Shown here: positions 36,811 through 48,600 of the stretch, in pieces
Layout: each line of letters begins with the position of its first letter
How positions within the stretch are numbered: the stretch's first letter is position 1
From: Alligator mississippiensis
Taxonomy: Eukaryota > Chordata > Crocodylia > Alligatoridae
DNA length: 64,000 nucleotides
Direction: 5' to 3'
NCBI RefSeq assembly: GCF_030867095.1
Contig: NC_081827.1
Coordinates: 48,896,501-48,960,500, forward strand
The notes under the pieces: model-generated
What the model saw: the letters and a program-made list of their open reading frames with translations, nothing else
Told to the model about the DNA's origin: nothing
The model's database searches: none
Program-made: the position numbers and the translations under genes

Positions 36811-37508
36811 TAGGGGTGTGCGAAACAGGCCACATTCGATTCGGATTCAGATTCGGCCCGTATCGGGAACACTGATTTGATTAATTGATTCAGATCACTG
36901 TCCCGATTTAATTCGGCCGAATCCAAATCTGAAGATTCAATGCTGATTCAGAGAATCAGTGATTCAGCCATAGACATAGCTTTAAATGTTTTTTCTATGC
37001 ACCTCGAGGTACCAGGCGCAAAGTATTTCTAGTCCACTTCTGGTTCCACCACCAAGCGTGCGGGCCCTCCCCCCCACACCTCCCTGGCTCAGCAACTGGC
37101 TGCAGGGGGGCCCTGGGTGCCCCTCCAGACACAGGAGACACCAGTTGCCGAGCCGGGGGGGTGGAGTCACCCACGCGCTCCCTGGAAGTGGATCGGAAGT
37201 GCTTCTGGTTCACTTCCGGGTGCACACTGGGGACTCCCCCTGCACACCTGTAAGACATTCCATCGCCTGGAGATGAACACATCTCAATGTTCACAAGCTG
37301 CCTGGTACCTTGAAGTACGTAGAAAAAACATGTAAAGCTGTGTCTATGTCTGACTCATCGAATCTCTCTGAATTGATTTGGAGGGTTCCAATTCAATCCA
37401 GAGAAATTAAAGGGTCTTCTGATTCTATTTGGATTTGGAGATTTGGCCACTGAATTGGGCTGAATCTCTGCCGAATCAAATGAGCAACCATAATTTCGCA
37501 CAGCCCTA
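36811..37508. mobile_element. hAT-like TAGGG-family element
   Basis: The ends are TAGGGGTGTGCGAAA and TTTCGCACAGCCCTA, with exact 8-bp direct repeats gtatccac at 36803-36810 and 37509-37516. The arms carry ATTCGG/GATTCAG-rich sequence like the copies at 8507-9790 and 49384-50225. Beside the arms are inverted segments with cctcgaggtaccaggc and gcctggtaccttgaagta. The interior is GC-rich with no recognised product. Confidence 0.88.
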
Positions 37509-38600
37509 GTATCCACTATGAAATAGTTAGTGGAGAAGAAGAAACAATAATTAATAGGAGATGAAGAACCCAACAAGTGAGCCACTGGGTAGGAACATGA
37601 AAGGACAAAAGAAAACAATGCAGGGAAGAGAGGCTGGGTGAAGACAGAATAGGTAGTATCCTAAAGAAGGTGTGTGTAACATGAGAAACAAATACAATGA
37701 AGCAAACCAAAAACACCAAGAAAACTGAATAATTTGTTAAGCATTGCCAACAGCTTTTGGCTTGCCCAGAGCTCTGCATACCTGAAGTACATGCATGCCC
37801 TTCTCAAGATTAGCCAATGTTTAGGCTATACAATGCAGTGGTGGATGGATGATAATTCATTATCATAATGTTTATGTAACATGTGCAACTTCAGTGGACT
37901 GTTGTTATAACAGGCTTGGTAGGAAAGGTGAGGTTTGAATGACGATAAACAAATAGAGGGAGGAAAACAGAATGGAAGCAATGGAACAAAGGCCAGGAAG
38001 AGGGGCAAGAGAAATCAAGTTTCTGAGAAAGGGAAGTGAAAGGTAATTAGAAAAAGAAAAGTGAGAATGGTCAGCCTTACCCAAGCTGGTTCTAACACTG
38101 TTTATTACTCCCTTGGAATTCTTTTCTAAATGTGTACGCTTTACAAAGTTCAACTCATTTACTGAAAACAAAATATTCCAACATTCAGGGAGAAAACCGT
38201 ACACAAAATACACAGTATCCTCATCAGATTGCGAACAATACATTTTACAGACTATGAGATTCGATCTTGGTTTGCATTATACATATATACACATACACAT
38301 AGTGTCTCCAATCCAATGTACTGAAAGAGTGTAGAAGTAAACTCTACAATACTCCTATGAAAGAGGAAAAACATTTCCATTTTACAGGACAGAAAACAAG
38401 AGGCAAAGAGATTAAGCAATTATGCTCAATGTCACATAGCAATTAGACCCAGGGCTCCCTCAGTCGCCATTTCTGTGCTTGAAGCACAAGGCTTTGCTTT
38501 TGCCCATTAACTGAATGAAAGAAATGTGTATGTTCAGTTTGCATCTCAAAAAATTTCAAACTGACATTGAGGGGAAAAAACTTCAGATGAATCACCCTAA

Positions 38601-40224
38601 GGCCATGGACAGGCATTACATCTGTAGTAGTAAATATGCCCTTGTAGTGCTGCACAAAGCAATTGTGCAGACATTCAAGCTGTTTGTTACACTACAAGGA
38701 GGCTGAAAAAGTTGAAATATCAATACTTTCAAAGAGGAATATCTAGGTTTCACAGCACTATGTGTAATACCTCTACAGTTACACATAGCATGATGGAGTC
38801 TCTAAGGGTGCCTTTCTTTATATATGCTCCAGGGCTGGAAAGGCGGGGCGGCACTTTAATTAGAGTAGCTTCCAGAGCCACTCTAATTAAAGTGCCTGCA
38901 GCATCTCATGTATTTAGCATCCCATGCTTCAAAATGGCGGAGAACTAAATTAACTAAACTCCTTCGACACGCTTTAGTTAAAGCGCCCCTGCTGCCATTT
39001 TGAAGTGTGGGAATGCAGAATACACAAGACATGGAGGCTGCTGGAGCACACTAATTAGCATGCTATAGTAGACTTGACTAATTGAGTCTGCTCTAACACA
39101 CTGTAATTACAGCATGTTGGAGCAGCATCCCCACATGTCTACAGGCACCCTAAGATCCCATAGCCTTGTGCTCTCTCTCCCATCCAGGGGCAATGTGTAG
39201 GGGGTGTACGTGGGTGTGCGTGCACTCCCTGAGTGCGGTGGTGCACCCCCTGCAAAAAGGCGGGTGGTCGCCTCTCACCACCCTGCCGTCGACACCGCCA
39301 GTGGCATCTGCAGGTGGTCCACGACTGCCGCTGGCCGTTGCTGCCGGCAGCACGTACAGGTGGTCACTGACCCCTGGCCAGCGCTTGCCACCCTACCCCC
39401 TGCCCTGCCAATGACAGTGCCAGTGGCGTCTGCAGGAGCTCCCAGCTTACCGCCACCGCACTCCTGCTGCCACACTCCCGCCGCCACCAGCGCAGCCGTG
39501 TCCCCACAGCCGCCGGGGGCACGTGCCATTCATGCTCCCATCCACCTAGGGGAGGGGTGGAAGAGCAAGCAAGTCTGTCCAGTAGCCAGCTGTCAGGGGG
39601 CTTTGTTGGGGACTCTGCTGCAAACCCAGCCACTGTGACCAGAAGATCTGAAGCTCTGTTGGCTATGCAGCTGCTCCTGCCTGATTCTGCTAGACTGATG
39701 ATTGGAAGGACTTGAAGGGGAAGCTTTGTCACTGCCACGTGGCCAGCAGAGCTCCAGCTCCAGTGAGCCCTTGCTCTAGCAGTCCCAACAAGATGCTCTA
39801 CCCTATGCTGCCACTGCAGCTGCTAAAATGTGGGTTTTTGCCTGTAAGAACCCAAGCTCTGGGAGCTTTGGCAGCACTGTGTGGAGGCCTTTGCAGGCAA
39901 TTGTTACCATCCCAACCAATGGAGGAGGCTGCGAATCAGTGGTTGCCACCATTGGGTGGGAGGGGCTTGATGCAACTAGAGGAAGCTGCAGCAAAGGGGC
40001 AGCCCTTGCTCAGCTGCCTCACTGACAGGCTCCCCTGGAAGGGAGACAGGAAGGGAGCTAAGGAGCAACTTATGATCTGGCTGGAAAGCCTGCCTTTGAG
40101 GTGTCTTTATAACTCTCCAGCTAGGGCACTTGGGTGCCTGTATGCCCTTAAAGCACTACATTTTTGTAGTCTACAAAGTGCCGAGACACTGTGTTGCACT
40201 ACAAATGAATGCCTGTCCATGCCG
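38601..40224. mobile_element. Harbinger-like non-autonomous element with nested MITE
   Basis: The left end GGCCATGGACAGGCATT and right end AATGCCTGTCCATGCCG are inverted partners, flanked by taa at 38598-38600 and 40225-40227. A TAA/TTA 3-bp duplication is the PIF/Harbinger preference, so assignment rests on that and not on protein. It contains a complete GGGTGC-family element at 38806-39150 and a GC-rich block at about 39180-39540. A 171-codon open frame at 39712-40227 (+) runs past the right end and shows no transposase motifs. Confidence 0.65.
38806..39150. mobile_element. GGGTGC-family MITE nested in a larger element, duplication TAA
   Basis: It starts GGGTGCC and ends GGCACCC, with taa at 38803-38805 and 39151-39153. 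The interior contains the aattagagtagc...gccactctaatt palindrome, cttcaaaatggcgg paired with gctgccattttgaag, and a degraded core gacttgactaattgagtctg near 39070. It lies inside 38601-40224. Confidence 0.78.
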
Positions 40225-40752
40225 TAAGAGAGACTCTCAGAGGTTTACCAGAACAGCTGAATCTTGGGGCTGAATTTTAAGTCTTAGGGTTCTGATCCTA
40301 ATGTCCTCATGTTCCAAAAACTCTCACTGGATGAGCAGACATCAGGGTGCTCTGCTGTGTTGGGGATATCCAGAACAGAATGGCAACACCACTCACTTCT
40401 ATAAACATGGTCCTTTCACCATCACCCCATGAGGAATCATAGTTAATTTAGTGGCAAAGTAGCACGATCACTAGGAATCAGGATTCCTGTCTTGTGCTTC
40501 ACACTTTGCTATGAAATTTGTTATTCTTTGTATGGCCTAAAAAAAGACCACTTGGCTTATTTATCACACAAAACAATACACACTCTAGAGCAGTAAGAGT
40601 GGTTCTTGAATTGTCTGAAGTGTAAAGGACATTTCAAGGATGAAAGATACTATAGCATAAGTCAAACAGTATTTCATTATGATATCCAGTGAAGGTGCAT
40701 GTTGACAGCTTTTACTTCCTGTAAAATGTTTCTAAGAAAGAGAATTACTTAC

Positions 40753-40903
40753 TGCCTTCCCACGTACAATGTAAGAGATTCAAAGCCCCCTCTACCCTCT
40801 TCCAGTGCTGAAGGTGAAAGAAAGCATATGCTATTGCTTCACTGTCCCCTCTCTTCAGAATGTGTTCAGGGGGAAGGATTAAGCTTTTCATTTCTAGCAG
40901 ATA
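40753..40903 (-). CDS. ST7: ST7 coding exon
   Basis: 151 bp: acceptor attgcag at 40910-40904, donor GTAAGT at 40752-40747. Fifty in-frame codons start [20 protein letters not shown] and end [12 protein letters not shown] final A starts the threonine codon completed by the exon at 30797-30889. The sequence agrees with vertebrate ST7 as I recall it, with [11 protein letters not shown] where I recall human having FFHLAHWKRVE. Phase 0 at entry agrees with the preceding exon ending in HVPK. Confidence 0.97.
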
Positions 40904-42369
40904 CTGCAATAGAAAGGCAGAATGCAATTATTTCGGTGGTCATAACGCACACAATACTTGCTTGCATTTCTACACCTTGCATTGAATGATCTTTTTCCCT
41001 AAAGCACTGTCATTTATAAGTGTTTCATCAAACATGTAACATCATTGACTGCACTTGAAGATAATTATTGAATTATCCCAAAGACTAAAATATGCTAGCA
41101 GATGGTTAACATTGTGTTTTTCAGCTGTGCTGGGACCATAGAGAATTTTAAGATGTGATGTCTCTCTTATCAAATGGATAAAGAAAGGGAAACTGCACTA
41201 CAGAAAGGGGGTTTAATTACAATAGCTTTTTAATTAAAATGTTTATACTAAAAGGTATGATATGAGAAAGTATTGAAAAGCCTAAAGAATCTAGCTTCCT
41301 TACAAAAAAAAGAACAATACATAGAGCTCCTCCATAAAATTATTTAGTTAAAAATCAGTGTGTGTGATCATGATCAAAGGCATTCCTGGGGTAAGGTTTG
41401 TAGCAGTACCAAGGTGGCTCTACCCACTGTAGAAATGGCAAGATCAAGGAGAACAGAGTCTACATTTTCTAATATGACTAATGATTCTGGATGCCTAAAA
41501 TATTAGGTGTCCAACATGAAAACCTTAAAGTAGCATTATTTTCACAGGACAGGTACTCAGCACTCAAGTTGGGCACACAAATCTGTTTTGAAAATGTAGG
41601 CCAATGTGTTTATTGTAGCAGAAAACATGCCAATGACAACACACAGAGCTGTTTCTCAAAAGAGGTCTGCCAGGGTTAGTATTTCTTTCAACACCTGGGA
41701 TACACCACTTATTAAAGCCCCTACTTCAAACTTTTTCAGAACCTATATGAAAAATAAAAATTTAAAAAAAATCTCCTTTAAATAGAAAAATCTGTATATA
41801 AAAGCATTTAGAAACAATTTAATTGTTTTCTTTAAAAAAATCCCCAAACCAAACTTTGGAGTCTAAGCCCTTTCGTGTATGGGTTAGCCCTGACTTCCCC
41901 AGAACCATTCATTGCCTGGTCAAATGTAGTGGACAGATGGAGAACCACAAGATACCAGAGCTGAGCTAGGAGGCCTAGGAAGCCTTAGGAAGGAGGGTTT
42001 CTGGGCTGTGTGACAGGTTTCCTAAGGCTTCCAGATTCCACAGTGGAGCTCTAGAGTTTCCTCCTACAGAGTTAGGAGCTTAGCCCAAGCAAGAATCAAG
42101 ATTTCCAGGCTCCCAGCAATGTAGGAGGGACCCTTTGTCTCTGATTGACATCCGTATAGTGAGGCCCAGAGCCAGAGACCTTGACAGCCCTGGATGTCCC
42201 CACCAGTTGGCCAGGTGAGCTGTCTGAAAACCATACAGCTTTCAGAAAATCTGCCTGTGCTTTGTTACATGTTTGTCAAAATCAGCGTGTTCCAATGAGT
42301 TGGCATTTTCTAATGAAAAATTGCTTTAACAAAAAATTTCTGACTAGCTGTAACTCTGACCCATGCTTT

Positions 42370-43260
42370 TCTCTAGTGAACCGATACATTGGTCAGATAT
42401 CGGATTGGTACTGATATAAAGAAAACTGGCTGTATCAGAAATTGGCCTGATGTGGCCGATCATTTGGCTGATAAATGCTTGTGCATATATACAGCCACAG
42501 TGTAGCACGCAGGCAGTGAGGAGCAGAGCCTGGCAGCTTGAAGAGCTGCGTGCAGCTGGTAAGTCCATTGTGGTGGAAGGGAAGGGAAGGGAAGGGAAGG
42601 GAAGGGAAGGGGTGGGGGGGGCAGGTCAAGGCCTCTGCAGCGAGGGAGGGGGTGGGAGCAGGGGCAGGCACTGCTCAGCTGGGGCAGGGCAGGGTATGGG
42701 ACTGAGCTGCAGCTCATGGTGGGGGGCAGCTCCCACCGCTGCTTGCACCCCAGCAGGGCCCGGGGGGGGCTTGTGCCCCCAGATCTGCGTGGGGTGAGCA
42801 AGTAGACTGCAGCTGCAGGCTGGAGCCAGGGCTGTGCCAGGATCTTCTTGGTGGGGGCTGGGCTCGGGGCAGGGGCTATGGAGAAATATGTCTCCACATT
42901 TCACCGTAGGCCCGCTCCCAGCACCATCACCTGCCTGGCACAGCCTCGGCTCAATGCCCTGCCTCCACCCACACACCGGGAAGAGCCAGGGCTGTGCTAG
43001 GTGGGTGCCAGTGCTGGGAGCAGGGCTATGGCAAAATTTGGGGTGGCTGCACCTCCTCTGTAGCACCCTCCCTGAGCCCAGCTCCCACCAAGTAGAGCCC
43101 AGCATAGCCCCGACTCCAGCTCGCCCGCCCCATTCCACGCAGATCCAGGGGCACAACCCCCCCATGCCCTCTCTGGGTGCAAGCAGTGGAGGCTGGGTTC
43201 TCCAATACATATGTAAGAGAGGCAGATGTATAGGGCAGGACAGAGCAGGGTAGAACAGGT
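42370..43260. repeat. GC-rich repeat element, family unassigned
   Basis: The left part is an AT/GC-mixed stretch with repeated atcgg/ccgat words (42375-42465). A (GGAAG)n array lies at 42575-42610, followed by a GC-rich block. The block from about 42545 to 42810 parallels 8702-8930: cagctggtaagtc, gggggcaggtcaaggc, gagggaggg, tgtgcccccagatctgcg. Open frames of up to 194 codons (42626-43210, - strand) have no recognised domain. The ends were not defined. Confidence 0.55.
42575..42610 (+). repeat. (GGAAG)n microsatellite
   Basis: About seven uninterrupted 5-bp units within the GC-rich repeat element. Purine-only on this strand. Confidence 0.95.
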
Positions 43261-43930
43261 ACCAAGAGGAAGATTTCTGATCATCAAATGCAGATCAATG
43301 GAAAACTGTATGAGCAGAGGGTATTACCCTGAGATAAAATCCAGGGAAAAGAGAGGGATGGATTAATAAACAAAAAGAACACCCACAGAAAAAGGAGCTG
43401 CCAAAGATGACCTTGGATGAGCAGTATAAGCAAGACAGGAAACACAAGAAGATATGACTGTAAAAGTCTAAGAATGGTAAGACATTAAAGAGCAACACTA
43501 AACACTAATGACAGCAGCAAAGGACACAGTAAAGGCCCTCAGGTATAGGCAGGAAGAGATGGTTGGAACACCTGGTGACTATATCTTCAGAAATAGGGAC
43601 AGGGCAGAAATTAGATTTGAGGGCATGCAAGAATGAGTCAGTGTGTGTAAACAGATCATTTACACTTTGATTTTCTGCTTACCTAGTTCCCTACCACCAT
43701 TAGAGCACCAGCAGCACATAGAGGGTTGGTAGGAGTGTGGGGGGGAATCACGAAAAAATTCTGCAAACATTTTTCCCTATTTTTGACCAAATGAAACAAA
43801 AAATGAATATTTTGACCACTTATATTTCTTGTACTAATAATATGGGACACTAGTAAAGAAATATGGAGAGATTACTCTGATGCAAGGACTACTGATGTCT
43901 CTCTGATTTAACTAGCGTGGTTTCTGAACA

Positions 43931-44144
43931 CAGTAGAATGTTGATTATCCAAAATAATGAGTGTTTCTATCTTACTGGATAGTGAAGAGTCCCAGGGCTG
44001 TTCAAACGGCTGTGGCAGCACAGTGTACGTGGGGCTCCCTAACAGCTTGCTATTGGGTAGGCCATCAGGGAACCCGACACTCTCAGTCAGAGTAAGAGGG
44101 AAGGTCAGGGTTAATTGATGTTCTGAATAATCAGAGTCCTACTG
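43931..44144. mobile_element. pogo/Tigger-like MITE
   Basis: The left end CAGTAGAATGTTGATTATCC and the right end ctgaataatcagagtcctactg are inverted partners. The CAGTAG...GATTAT-C pattern is the Tigger/pogo terminus. A TA follows the right end (44145-44146); the left flank is CA, so the TA duplication is not intact. 214 bp, non-coding. Confidence 0.6.
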
Positions 44145-44631
44145 TACATAATTTTTCAATGTTAGGGTTGTAACAGAATCATAGATTGGGACCTATTTAA
44201 TTTCCAGTTTCACAGATTTCACAGAAACCGTAAAATCCAGGATTGTCCACAAAATCACCACAAATACTAAATAAAAATAAAATGCTGTCTCCCCAGTGGA
44301 AGCCAGAGGTCCTTGGTGCTGGGAGGGGAAAGTGCCGGCTGGCAGGGCGGCACAAAGACAGCAGATAAGATGGTAGCTGCATCCTTGTCCCTCTGCTAGG
44401 GTCTCTCCGCCAATCAGCACCAAGGGGTGGGGCCACACCAAGGGCAACTAGCAGTCAATATGGAAGCCATCCCCTCACTCCTCCTCCCACTTGGGGCCTC
44501 TCTGCCAATCAGTGCCGAGGGGCAGGACTGCTGCAAAATGACTGTGGAATTAGAACTTTATTCTACAATCAACCCGTAAAAAATGGTAAATCCCCTTGAG
44601 ATTTAGGTAGACCTTTAATCATAAATAAGTA

Positions 44632-44965
44632 GGGCTAGAAGGGACCTTTAGAGGTCATTTAGTGCCTGAGCCAAAATCAACCCTATCCAGACCACCCTAT
44701 ACAAATCCACAATCTAAATTTTTCATAGAACTACTCTAACACAACACAACACAACACAACACAAATATAACACCCTAAACCTGCCACAGGTAAAGCAGGG
44801 GAACCATGGCAGTCAATGTCCTGCCTCTTAAAAGGTTGTTAATGTGTGTGGAAGAAGGCAAAACCTACCAGTCCGTACCAATCTGACCAGGGATACAATT
44901 CCTTCCTGACCCAAAATATGGAGTTCAGTCTGACCCCGAGGTGGGGCAGGGAGGGCAAGACTCTC
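44632..44965 (-). mobile_element. CR1-related 3' end, antisense, with microsatellite
   Basis: It begins agggctagaagggaccttta, then gaggtcatttagtg, and continues with cctgccacaggtaaagcagg and ccttcctgacccaaaatatgg...tctgaccccgag. The same order is seen in the copy at 48095-48380. An AACAC array (44738-44764) replaces a short caacaca-like stretch of that copy. Confidence 0.7.
44738..44764 (+). repeat. (AACAC)n microsatellite
   Basis: Five and a half uninterrupted 5-bp units inside the CR1-related tail. Confidence 0.95.
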
Positions 44966-46266
44966 TAGCCAGAAACCTGAAGCTTTAAGTCCCAGTAGAA
45001 GCACTGACACACCCAAGACAAAACCCCAGCCTTGGCTGCAGGTTGTTTGTAGGCTGTGGAGAGGTAAGAAATATGACTTCAGTCAGCAATGGGGTCACTG
45101 AAGAAAGAATGAGTGGTCAGAGGGGAAAGGTGTGGGTACTACAGGGAAGTCAATATTGATCTTGACAATATTATGTTTGAGGAAGTTTGAAAAAGGCTAG
45201 AAAACAGAAAAAAGACAGAAGAGACACTCAAAGGTGAAGAACAGGCAAATGTGGAGAAGAGGGGGCAATTCAAAGCTAAAGAAGTAATACTGTTTTTGAT
45301 GTAGCCAAGAGAACTGAAGAAAGTGAAAGATGAGTTTGCAGTGGATGAAGTCTGTCGCATACACAGATATTCTCTAGGCTAGGTTCAAGACTCGAGTGCA
45401 GTGCCAGGGCTGGGACCAACAACCAACGGGAGTAACAGCTATCTCCATGAAGCAGTTGGATGATAACTCAACATGTATTACTTAATCCATTCTGGAAATA
45501 CTTCTTCCCCAAAAAGTCATAACTTTGTTATGATATGATTGCACTTATTACATGTTTTTGGTGCTTGAATGTGTGGATGCTTGCATTTTAAGTGAAGTTA
45601 ACACATCCTAAGTGTAATGTGCAATAGGGTTCTTATTAAAGCCTCAAAATATGCCTCGTTTAGGGCCCCTGCACATGGCTGATTTTACTTTTTTGTGCAC
45701 AGAAGCACCAGTCAGTGTGATTTCCATGTGAAGTATGAAAGCCTCTAGGAATCAGAGATTTGGGATTGCCAGGGATCTTAGTTCCCTGTCAGTCTACCAC
45801 ACAGGCTGCAGCAGAGCCAGGCAGAAAAGCGGACTGGGACGAAGGCAGACAGGCTACCAAAGAAAACCTGCCTAATTGGAGGGCCTGATCAGCAACCTTC
45901 TTGATGTCTGGTTGATTTTTGTTGAGTCTTGTGAGAAGGTTAGATTCTGATGAACTGGCAAATTCTAGTGGGAAAAATTAACCCCACCTGGTTATATGGG
46001 ATTAAGAAGCTGTACCCTTTCATATATTCCCTACTACAGAACAACTCTCTATTATATTATTTATTTTTAATTTGTTTAATTCAGTAGTTTTGCAAGGCCT
46101 TAATTATATAAGAAGGACCAGAGCCTGTCAACAGCCAGACACTGCTGGATCCAAGAGCAGCTCCAGATGCAGATGAAGAGTCAATTAAGACGCTACATAA
46201 GAAAAATAGCAGAGACACAAATTCACTAGAGGGAAACAGAAGTTGCACACAAGCAATATGCTAGAC

Positions 46267-46447
46267 CAGGGGCGGCCAACCTGTGGCTCTTCAGAAGTTA
46301 ATATGTGTCTCCTTGAACACAAGCACACAATGTGACATAAGAGCTACAGAAGCTGGTCACTGTGTGCTTGTGCAAAGATTCAAGGAGACACATATTAGCT
46401 TCTGAAGAGCCACATGGGACTCCACAGCCACAGGTTGGCCACCCCTG
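46267..46447. mobile_element. hAT-like fold-back MITE
   Basis: The ends CAGGGGCGGCCAACCTGTGG and ccacaggttggccacccctg are inverted with one mismatch. Pairing continues inward (cttcagaagttaatatgtgtctccttgaa against ttcaaggagacacatattag), so almost the whole 181-bp element folds back. Direct repeats tgctagac (46259-46266) and tgttagac (46448-46455) match 7 of 8. Confidence 0.88.
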
Positions 46448-47557
46448 TGTTAGACAGTATCAGCATCCACTCTTTTTTATATTATTTCAAAGGCTAAAAG
46501 TAATCACTGCAGCTGGATTCAGTGAGGCAGAGGCGGGTTTCAGAATAAGGGCCTTGTTACATGTCATTCTGTGAGATGCTCAAATGTTGATCCTTGTTAA
46601 TGCTAGCTCGAATTTGGAGTAGTCATACTTTAAAACTAAAAACTTTCTCTAACTGTGTCCCACCTGTACTGCTATGACTTGCTACTAGAGGGCTGGTAAG
46701 CAGAGGCTAGACCAGGAGCTACAGCTGTGAATGACCACTACAGGGCTGGTGAGTGAGGGCAGGCTTCTATCCCTGACTGACAGGTTGGAGGGGGGGTGGG
46801 AACATGAATTGGGAAGGCAGAGAGTTAATGGGATGGGGGTAAGTAATGAAATGGGATGTGGAAAGGAAATAGGGGTGAGGGAAGGGTGGTGAAATGAAGG
46901 AAGTCAGCCATGGAATGATAAAATACATAATAGTAAAATAAAAATAAAGAATTTAAAAAGAAATAAAAAAGAAAGTATATTAAAGATGGTTTCATGTTTT
47001 AAGAATCTGGGATTGGGGTGTGGGAGGTGCTGGCCATACTTCCTGGGGTAGCTGGGAGGTGGGAACAGTGAGGGAAGGCAATTTTGGGGGAGCTACTGCC
47101 TCTACCCCCAGAAGGAAGCCCCAGAACATGGGGACCCAGTCAGGCTCCCTACCTACCTTGTTCTCTCCTACCACTCCTAGATCCCATTCCTGAACTCATC
47201 TGTGCCCTGTGACCTGGCTAGCCGGCACATGCTCTGCAGGCTGTTGGCACAGGCTTACACACCCCTGGGGGTGGGAAGTTCACGCACCAGGGGACAGGAG
47301 GGGGAGTTGGCTTGGTGCCAGACCTCCCCCAAGGCAGTAGAGTTCAGAGGGTGGAAAGTGTGTCCACACAGAACAGAAGTGTGGGGGAGGGGACATCACA
47401 TCCTGGGGTCCTGGAGGACTGCAACTTGGGCAGCTCATCTGTGAGGAGTGGCCACACGTTAATGGAACATGAGCTGGATAACATATATGAGAAATAAGCC
47501 TACCCTGCGTTGGCATAACTTTAAATGGCCTAAAGTGTGCTTAAAACTAGGTGTTAC

Positions 47558-47685
47558 TGTGTGGACAATCCAGAAGTTAAGAGTTCCAGGAACTCCCTAA
47601 AATTAATGTGTAACAAGTCCCTAACTTTTTTTTATTTTAACAAGAAACAAGAAATGCCTTAGGCCTGTGGAGGCCAAACTTTTTG
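47558..47685. repeat. Dispersed repeat, copy 1 of 2
   Basis: About 128 bp closely similar to 52183-52312 in the same orientation. Shared order: tgtggacaatccag, agagttccagga, ctccctaaaattaatgtgta, acaagtccctaac, a T-run, aagaaacaagaa, tgccttaggcctgtggaggc. In copy 1 the last part overlaps the left end of the hAT-like element at 47665. Confidence 0.85.
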
Positions 47686-47953
47686 GCAGGCATGCCGCAA
47701 ATTAGCCCCACACCCTGTACAAGTAATTTTTCAATCCCTTTCCCCTGCCCATTCTGCTGCTCTGCTTTCTTTTTCCTGCCCTGTTTCCTAGATAAACAGT
47801 TTCTCTGCTTTCTGTTTCCTGCCCTGTGCTCATTGCTTGATTTAATGCTCTGCTTTTTGCTCCTTGCCTAATCTGCTACTGTGCTGCCTGTCTCCTCCCC
47901 AGTCTGCCACCTGCCACATAGAGGCTGACTGTGCCATGGGTTGGCCACCTCTG
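47665..47953. mobile_element. hAT-like element, moderately degraded
   Basis: The left end CTGTGGAGGCCAAAC and right end GGTTGGCCACCTCTG are inverted with 13 of 15 matches. The flanks ccttaggc and gcttacac agree only in part. The body is pyrimidine-rich and non-coding. Confidence 0.55.
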
Positions 47954-48094
47954 GCTTACACTACTGAGCCTTTCTTTTCAGACTGGAATGACACATAGCT
48001 TTCCCATGCCAGGAAGAACTGTGTTTGCTGAAGAACCTTCTGAAGCATAAATCCTTTGAACCTCCTCTCTTTTGTGGGGTACAGAATAATAAAC

Positions 48095-48380
48095 AAGGGG
48101 GCTAGAATGGATCTCCTTAGATCATCTAGTCCAATCCCCTGCGAAAGGCAGGATCATCCCTATCCAACCTATCCCATACAAATCCCTGTCTAACTACTGG
48201 TATAACTACTACACAGTCAACCCTGTCACAGAACTACAAGGCAACACATCCTAACCTGCCACATATAAAGCAGTGGTACAGACCCCCCAGTCCAAACCCA
48301 TCTGATCATGGGGTAAAACTCCTTCCTGACCCCAAATTTGGCAATTGGTTTGATCCTGAGCAGAGAGGCATTCTGAATTG
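48095..48380 (-). mobile_element. CR1-related 3' end, antisense
   Basis: Starts ggctagaatggatctcctta, then gatcatctagtccaatcccc, and includes cctgccacatataaagcagt and ccttcctgaccccaaatttgg. It is the same arrangement as at 44632-44965, so the two are copies of one subfamily. Confidence 0.7.
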
Positions 48381-48413
48381 AACACTCTAGAGGGGTGGGC
48401 TAGACTCTAAATA

Positions 48414-48600
48414 CAGGGGCAGGCAATTATTTTGGGTGGAGGGCTGCTTACTGAGTTTTGGCAAGCCATTGAGGGCTGCATGACAGGCAGCCCAGGGCAG
48501 ATTAATATGAATTTTCTAAATTTTTTAGGGGCCCCACAAGCCAGACAGAATGGCCTGGCGGGCCGCATCCAGCCCCCCGGCCACATTTTGTCTGCCCCTA
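48414..48600. mobile_element. hAT-like MITE
   Basis: The ends CAGGGGCAGGCAATTATTTT and acattttgtctgccccta are inverted partners apart from the last base. The flanks tctaaata (48406-48413) and atctaaaa (48601-48608) are similar but not identical. It is 187 bp, with a ggcgggccgcatccagcccc stretch typical of this class of hAT MITE. Confidence 0.6.

Larger units (their letters stand above)
30890..40752 (-). other. ST7: ST7 intron
   Basis: A 9.9-kb intron dense in short DNA elements: 31322-31652, 33182-33739, 34469-35104, 36084-36305, 36811-37508 and 38601-40224 with one nested inside. A CR1 tail lies at 32296-32570. Between them is AT-rich sequence without a supported feature. Confidence 0.8.

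Noticed and set aside
39204..40227. Open frames of 144 and 171 codons (+ strand)
   Set aside because: They lie in the GC-rich interior of the Harbinger-like element; the second even runs through the element's right end. No DDE or Myb-like motif is visible.
42626..43210. 194-codon open frame (- strand)
   Set aside because: Proline- and cysteine-rich translation of a GC-rich repeat with competing frames on both strands.
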